Source: SAR86 cluster bacterium (GTDB taxonomy: Bacteria; Pseudomonadota; Gammaproteobacteria; Pseudomonadales; Azotimanducaceae). Taken from it: a stretch of DNA of 11,310 nucleotides. Under the pieces are notes generated by a model that saw only the letters and a program-made list of their open reading frames with translations, did not search any database and had not been told where the DNA came from. The stretch covers positions 1 to 11,310 of the forward strand of contig JABMOJ010000495.1 in assembly GCA_013204195.1 (NCBI GenBank), written 5' to 3'. The first letter of the stretch is position 1, and every line of letters begins with the position of its first letter. This document shows, in pieces, positions 7,492-11,310 of this stretch. Position numbers and translations under genes: made by a program.

Positions 7492-8295
7492 TTAGATGCT
7501 GTTCGGCTTAGGCTCGCGTTGAACCACGGCAAAAGATGTGAGTGCTGGCATTGCCGCTTGCAGGTTCATTTCTGTCGCTTGTAGCGCCGTCATCTGTACA
7601 CATAAAGCCTGCGCTTGAACCTCTAGTTTGGCCGTCTTCGCCCTGATCTTTGTCTCGAGCTCCTCGCTCAAATTTTCCATACGACTAGCGAAACCGTCGA
7701 GGCGCTCCTCTAGGTCGCCATCACCAGAGGCCATGGATTGACCAAGGTTCATAAGGACAGCGCCAGTGACTGACGCAATAAAACTAGGTTTGAGATCATC
7801 GACGGCCTGGTCAATGCTGGAGTTCAGCATTTGAGTCGTGCTGCCGTTGAGCTGGACAGTTTGCTGATTGCGGCTTAGGTGTGTGGCGATATCGGTTCGA
7901 ATATTTTCCATGGCGGCGGCGAGGCTTGCGGGAGGCGGCGTGCCTGCAATACTCGAAAAAATATCCGTGACAACCGTCAATCCAATCTCTATGCCATCCA
8001 GGGCAATGTCGACGATCGCGGGGACCGTAATTCGTAGACGTTGGTGATACTCGGCGACCAATGGTTTGAGGGCCTCGCTGACATCGATGGGCTGGTTGTC
8101 GATGAAGACCTGATTATTGTTCGTCAGTTTGAGACTTTTGCCCGCCGCATTGGTCAGTAGGACATAGTCTGAGTTGACGGCGATATTACCGTCGAGTTGC
8201 CAGTCGCAAAGATTGACAGTGCGTGCGTAAGCATTCGAGACGATGGCGATCATCGAAATATAACCGACAAACAGAGTCAATATGGCTTTTTTCAT
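7492..8295 (-). CDS. Secreted DUF2884 (YggN-like) protein
   Basis: This is a 267-residue exported protein of unknown function. The N-terminus MKKAILTLFVGYISMIAIVSNAYA has a basic start, a hydrophobic core and an A-Y-A end, giving a signal peptide likely cut after residue 24. A short beta-rich segment follows (about 30-72), with LTNNNQVFIDNQPIDVSEAL, and then a mostly helical body: AEYHQRLRITVPAIVDIALD (81-100) and GIEIGLTVVTDIF (101-113). Helices with heptad-like spacing lie at about 195-245. This order, and the pair of cysteines near each end of the mature chain (C30 and C232), resembles the DUF2884/YggN family. A disulfide is therefore possible in the periplasm. The ribosome site before ATG 8295 is weak (AGG about 12 bases away). 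It is transcribed towards the CoA-transferase gene with an 80-base convergent gap. The family call is from remembered pattern and is moderately firm. Confidence 0.7.
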   Translation of the reverse strand: MKKAILTLFVGYISMIAIVSNAYARTVNLCDWQLDGNIAVNSDYVLLTNAAGKSLKLTNNNQVFIDNQPIDVSEALKPLVAEYHQRLRITVPAIVDIALDGIEIGLTVVTDIFSSIAGTPPPASLAAAMENIRTDIATHLSRNQQTVQLNGSTTQMLNSSIDQAVDDLKPSFIASVTGAVLMNLGQSMASGDGDLEERLDGFASRMENLSEELETKIRAKTAKLEVQAQALCVQMTALQATEMNLQAAMPALTSFAVVQREPKPNSI

Positions 8296-8431
8296 TTTGG
8301 ATTTTACCTGTGAGTAAAGATGTCACTGTAGTCAGAGCAATTTGCGGGCCAGGAATATAGCTGCTTGATAAATAACAAAAAAACTAAGGTGGTGCCGTGT
8401 GTTGCGTCCTAGGGAAGTGACGAAATTGACC

Positions 8432-8444
8432 ATGTTTTAAACAT
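8432..8444. repeat. Short perfect inverted repeat between the DUF2884 and BON genes
   Basis: ATGTTT-T-AAACAT is a perfect 6+6 inverted repeat with a single central base, preceded on the + strand by TTGACC (8426-8431). It lies in the 184-base stretch 8296-8479, upstream of the DUF2884-like gene. On the - strand the same stretch also holds TATATT (8354-8359), a possible -10 box without a good -35. It may be an operator, but such short AT-rich palindromes also occur by chance. Confidence 0.3.
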
Positions 8445-8479
8445 TCGGGCCGATTTGAGTGAGATGCGCTAAGCAATAT

Positions 8480-8503
8480 TTGGCCCGCCAGGTGGCAGGC
8501 CAA
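8480..8503 (-). terminator. Hairpin just after the BON gene, probable terminator
   Basis: Read on the - strand, TTGGCC-T-GCC, loop ACCT, GGC-G-GGCCAA forms a continuous 10-pair stem. One of its pairs is a U-G wobble in the - strand RNA. The same position is a C-A mismatch in + strand RNA, so the structure favours the - transcript. It begins 6 bases after the BON stop codon. The downstream sequence ATATTGCTT is only moderately U-rich, so termination may be incomplete. Confidence 0.55.
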
Positions 8504-8509
8504 GCTGGC

Positions 8510-8878
8510 TTACGGGCGATCCTCGATCTCGACTTTATTAATGCTGAGTTCTGAGATTACCTGCTTGACGCCCTTGGTTTCTTGCGCAAGTTTGATCGCG
8601 ATTTGTTCCTGGTCGGTATTGGCGACTTTGCCTCGAAGTGTCACGACCTGGAGGTAAGTATCAATATTGATATTGAGAGACTTGATCGTTTTCTCGCGAA
8701 TTAAACGGGTTTTGATCGCCGCGGTAATCGCCGCGTCATCTGTAATTTGGCCGACGCTACGTTCGTCGTTGCCCATTATATACCCGCCGGCAGCGGCGCC
8801 ACCGGCCACCACGGCAATACAGCTTGAAAGCAGGGTGCTGGTCATCAGTAGGGTTATTAGAATACGTGTCAAAGTCAT
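8510..8878 (-). CDS. BON-domain lipoprotein (DolP/OsmY-like, single domain)
   Basis: This is a 122-residue envelope lipoprotein. The N-terminal hydrophobic segment ends in the lipobox LSSC, with lipidated C20. Residue 21 is Ile rather than Asp, so outer-membrane sorting is expected. A Gly/Ala-rich linker (25-33) leads to GNDERSVGQITDD (36-48), which resembles the start of the first BON domain of DolP. One BON domain runs about 46-113, with the typical INIDTYLQVVTLRGKVAN strand pair and the KGVKQVISELSI end. DolP and OsmY have two BON domains, so this is a single-domain form. BON domains bind phospholipid surfaces and help outer-membrane integrity. ATG 8878 is preceded by AGGA (8886-8889) with a 7-base spacer, supporting the start. 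It lies 126 bases after the DUF885 gene, on the same strand. Confidence 0.9.
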   Translation of the reverse strand: MTLTRILITLLMTSTLLSSCIAVVAGGAAAGGYIMGNDERSVGQITDDAAITAAIKTRLIREKTIKSLNINIDTYLQVVTLRGKVANTDQEQIAIKLAQETKGVKQVISELSINKVEIEDRP

Positions 8879-8902
8879 CGAAAATTCCTAGGGTAATTTG
8901 AT

Positions 8903-8949
8903 GGCCATATTAGGCCTTTCATGGGCAGTTTGATACTGACTGGATATTA
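8903..8949 (-). promoter_or_regulatory. Two TAATAT boxes upstream of the BON gene
   Basis: On the - strand, TAATAT occurs at 8907-8912, flanked by GGCC on both sides (8903-8906 and 8913-8916), and again at 8944-8949 after GGC. Either could be a -10 box for the BON gene. No good -35 hexamer is found at 16-18 bases, so an activator or another sigma factor might be needed. Confidence 0.3.
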
Positions 8950-9004
8950 GCCGGCGTCAGGAGATCATCATTGTCTGAGGGTTTGATGGACCAAGGCGTT
9001 AAGT

Positions 9005-10795
9005 TTAATCGGACTTGAGCCAAGCTTGTAATTCAGTCACTAGTGGGTCCGGCACGGGACCTATGGCCAGTAGATGACGCCACCTCTGCGCTGTCGCTGG
9101 TTGATCTCCGGCCAACTGCTTGGCCCGCAGCATGCCCAGGTATGGCGCCGACATGACTGCCGGTCGAAACCGAACCTCGTCGACGAGCCTGGCCGCGGTC
9201 GGTTGTGGTGTCGGGGTATTCGCCAACAGGAAGTCGATAGCCTGTTGTCGAGTCCAGTTAAGATGGTGCAACCCGGTATCAATCACCAACATCGCCGCGA
9301 GTTCCGCGTTCATAGCGAGTAGGCCGAGACGTTCCTGTGATCCCTCTTCAGCGGCATTCAGTGCCATGTTGGTCAGGTATAGGGACCAGCCAGAAAAATA
9401 GCCTGGGTCATCATTGGCGCCTAATAATGTAGACAGGCGTCGCGGCTGCTGCCGAACCTGGTGCAAACCCGGGATGGTGTGATAATAGGTTTTGGCGGTG
9501 AGCTCATACCAGCTCGGCGATGACTCGCTGAAATTGATTACCATTTGTCCCAGCATCTCGCTGGGTCGCTGGTACTCGACAGGCAGTGCGTAAAGACTCA
9601 TTAGCGGTGCCGCGGCAATAATTTCAAGACTCGTCAGGGGCGACTCGCTAACCCAGTTGGGTGCAGCCTGTTGAATGTCGAATATTTGATCTGTCACCGC
9701 TGACAAATATTGCTGCCTTGCTGCGTCGTCATTCTCGAGAACAACATCCTGGGTGGCGCGCATCTGGTCGTATAAGTCGGCGGCGTAACTCTCTGGGTGT
9801 AGATTTTGCCATTGAGTCGTCAGAGCCTGTTGAATTCGCTGTAGCTCCTCTAATCCCAAGGCGTGAGTCGATTCGGCGGAGCGCTCATTCGCACTGAAGC
9901 GGCGTAGTCGATATTGATAGTAAGCCGGATCTGTATGGGCATTAGGACGCCTGGAATCACAATCGATATTGGCGTAGAAACGGTTTGTTGCAGGGATGAT
10001 GCTGGCTTCCAGGATGGCACCGAATTGATCTAGGTAGGTGTTCTGAATCCTGTCAGGTAAACCCATTTCCGCCAGTCTGTAACGCAATACCTTATTGAGT
10101 ACCGTCGTATCGCTGAGCTTTCTGACGTCGCCTTTCAGTGTTAGACATTCCGCTGCTGTCACATTCTCCTGTACCGTCGGTGTTTGCTGCAACGAATGGG
10201 TCAGCAACGTGAGCTGTTCGAGTAACGGTGTCAGTCCTGAATCAGGGTTGATGGGGTAGTTCGACAGCAATCGCAGCAGGTCGACTTGAGGGCCGTGATA
10301 GGGTGAAAGCGCATGGTCTTGCGAGGCGTATCTGGCCTGCTGCTGGGGCATTAATCGGGTATAACCTATTAACTTCAGTCGTAGCAAGCGATCTGCATCC
10401 AGACGTAGCGTATCAATGCTTTGGATTTGTTCGTGGTAATAATTGAGGATGTTGAGCTTGTCGTTAGTCGCGTGAGTCTCGCGAAACTCAAAATCCAGAC
10501 CGTTGTCTGGAAGCTGATCGAACTCTGACTTCAAGCGTGCCAGTAGCGAGTCAACGATGCTGTTTTCAAAATCAGCGATCAGGCTTGCTGACTCGACGGT
10601 CGACCTGTTATTACGCACGTCGGCCTGCACATACGGTGGCCATGGCGCAATGGTCAGCAGCAGGCACGCTAATGTCGCTATGCGAGAGCCGCACCGGTGC
10701 GGAAGCCCTGCCAATAATATCTGCCACAGGCTATGACGTGGGCCGTGGATGGCATGTGAAGATTTCAGCGTGTTGATAAAGTAGGATCCTGTCAT
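9005..10795 (-). CDS. Exported DUF885 family protein with degenerate metal-site motifs
   Basis: DUF885 proteins are predicted zinc peptidases, usually near 600 residues; this one has 596. A hydrophobic segment (about 40-51, IATLACLLLTIA) followed by PYVQA suggests export, with cleavage after A58. That leader is unusually long, and a TTG at codon 28 would give an ordinary 31-residue signal peptide. The ATG at 10795 has no visible ribosome site. Family marks include DPAYYQYRLRRF (289-300), THALGLEELQRI (310-321), DTGLHHLNWTRQQAIDFLL (506-524), and a C-terminal RFRPAVMSAPYLG. The usual HExxPGHH metal motif is here YHTIPGLH (438-445), and the usual EGW is SGW (468-470). Ligand and catalytic residues thus appear lost, while the frame is intact over its whole length. 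It is probably a non-catalytic relative, not a pseudogene. The family is firm and the function unknown. It lies 79 bases downstream of the cyclodeaminase gene on the same strand. Confidence 0.8.
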   Translation of the reverse strand: MTGSYFINTLKSSHAIHGPRHSLWQILLAGLPHRCGSRIATLACLLLTIAPWPPYVQADVRNNRSTVESASLIADFENSIVDSLLARLKSEFDQLPDNGLDFEFRETHATNDKLNILNYYHEQIQSIDTLRLDADRLLRLKLIGYTRLMPQQQARYASQDHALSPYHGPQVDLLRLLSNYPINPDSGLTPLLEQLTLLTHSLQQTPTVQENVTAAECLTLKGDVRKLSDTTVLNKVLRYRLAEMGLPDRIQNTYLDQFGAILEASIIPATNRFYANIDCDSRRPNAHTDPAYYQYRLRRFSANERSAESTHALGLEELQRIQQALTTQWQNLHPESYAADLYDQMRATQDVVLENDDAARQQYLSAVTDQIFDIQQAAPNWVSESPLTSLEIIAAAPLMSLYALPVEYQRPSEMLGQMVINFSESSPSWYELTAKTYYHTIPGLHQVRQQPRRLSTLLGANDDPGYFSGWSLYLTNMALNAAEEGSQERLGLLAMNAELAAMLVIDTGLHHLNWTRQQAIDFLLANTPTPQPTAARLVDEVRFRPAVMSAPYLGMLRAKQLAGDQPATAQRWRHLLAIGPVPDPLVTELQAWLKSD

Positions 10796-10874
10796 AGCGT
10801 TGTCGCGTTAGTACGGTGAGTCTAAGCTACAATTAGTGGAAGCGCTGGCCTAGTTTCAACCCATCTGCGTGGGC

Positions 10875-11310
10875 CTACGGCGCCAGTCCAGTCTCAATGC
10901 TGTCGATCAGCTGGTTGAAATCGGCGATGGGTGTGGCTGTCGCCGCTAATAGGGATAGGCTGTCATTAATGAATGTTTGATTTTTTATCGCCTTCAGGTT
11001 GACCAATAAATTCAGGCGAGAAGACTGGATGCAAGAAAGTAGTAGGCTGGCGGCAATGCCGACGTCGGTGATCAAGTTCTTGTTGCCGAGGTTGCACAGG
11101 GTGAGTGCTGTGGAAAGCAGAGCGATGCAAGCCTTAATCATTTCCGTTGGGGCCTGTGCTGCAGCTTCCAAGGCCTGTTGCAGGGCCGCTTGTTTGAGTT
11201 GTTTCGCCGCCGCGTCGGTAGCCGGTAAGCCGTAAGCGGCCATCACTCCATTAAAACCAGTGATGTCTTGTTCCGCCAGTGTGAGAAAGTGCCTGCTGCT
11301 GGTCTCGCAC
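10875..11310 (-). CDS. Formiminotransferase-cyclodeaminase C-domain (cyclodeaminase/FchA-like) protein, 5'-truncated by window edge
   Basis: This family acts on folate one-carbon units in the cytoplasm, as formimidoyl-tetrahydrofolate cyclodeaminase or methenyl-tetrahydrofolate cyclohydrolase. The frame stays open to base 11310, so 144 residues of the C-terminal part are visible and the start lies outside the window. GTG 11246 is internal, because the conserved LAEQDITGFNGVMAAYGLP run crosses it. Further marks are the KQAALQQALEAAAQAP helix, the NLGNKNLITDVGIAASLLL segment (family GN-x4-SD-like motif, with T in place of S), and LLVNLKAIKNQTF. The stop is TAG at 10875-10877. A full stand-alone protein of this type has about 200 residues. 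Whether an N-terminal formiminotransferase domain is fused cannot be seen. The DUF885 gene follows after 79 bases and may be co-transcribed, though no functional link is evident. Confidence 0.85.
   Translation of the reverse strand, partial: CETSSRHFLTLAEQDITGFNGVMAAYGLPATDAAAKQLKQAALQQALEAAAQAPTEMIKACIALLSTALTLCNLGNKNLITDVGIAASLLLSCIQSSRLNLLVNLKAIKNQTFINDSLSLLAATATPIADFNQLIDSIETGLAP

Noticed and set aside
1..11310. Defence system, toxin-antitoxin pair, prophage, insertion sequence or CRISPR array
   Set aside because: No transposase, integrase, nuclease, repeat-spacer pattern or small paired genes are visible; all long frames are explained by ordinary envelope or metabolic families.

Overview
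The window looks like chromosomal DNA from a Gram-negative, probably marine-type gammaproteobacterium. The evidence is indirect: an outer-membrane DUF5916 barrel, a BON lipoprotein, a DUF2884/YggN-like periplasmic protein, and a LemA/M48 pair. Genus-level assignment is not possible from sequence reading alone. I see no tRNA, rRNA, transposase, phage gene, CRISPR array or toxin-antitoxin pair, and no gap between genes exceeds about 230 bases.

The left part (1-7411) is all on the + strand. It begins with the 3' part of a phytanoyl-CoA dioxygenase-like gene cut by the window edge. A 230-base AT-rich gap with small palindromes follows, then lemA and, 16 bases later, a large membrane M48 metallopeptidase. 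These two probably form an operon acting at the inner membrane. After a 133-base gap with two sets of direct repeats comes an 861-residue outer-membrane protein with an N-terminal CBM9-like domain and a DUF5916 barrel. The + strand run ends with a GTG-started family III CoA-transferase (CaiB/BaiF).

The right part (7492-11310) is all on the - strand and converges on the CoA-transferase. In transcription order from the right edge it holds: the 3' part of a formiminotransferase-cyclodeaminase C-domain protein cut by the window edge; an exported DUF885 protein whose metal-site motifs are degenerate; a short BON-domain lipoprotein ending in a hairpin; and a secreted DUF2884-like protein.

Most products act at the cell envelope (LemA, M48 protease, DUF5916 barrel, BON lipoprotein, DUF2884 protein, exported DUF885 protein). 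Three are soluble metabolic enzymes (PhyH-like, CoA-transferase, cyclodeaminase). I find no convincing new multi-gene system. The strongest oddity is the DUF885 protein, which keeps the family scaffold but has lost the residues expected to bind metal, suggesting a pseudoenzyme.
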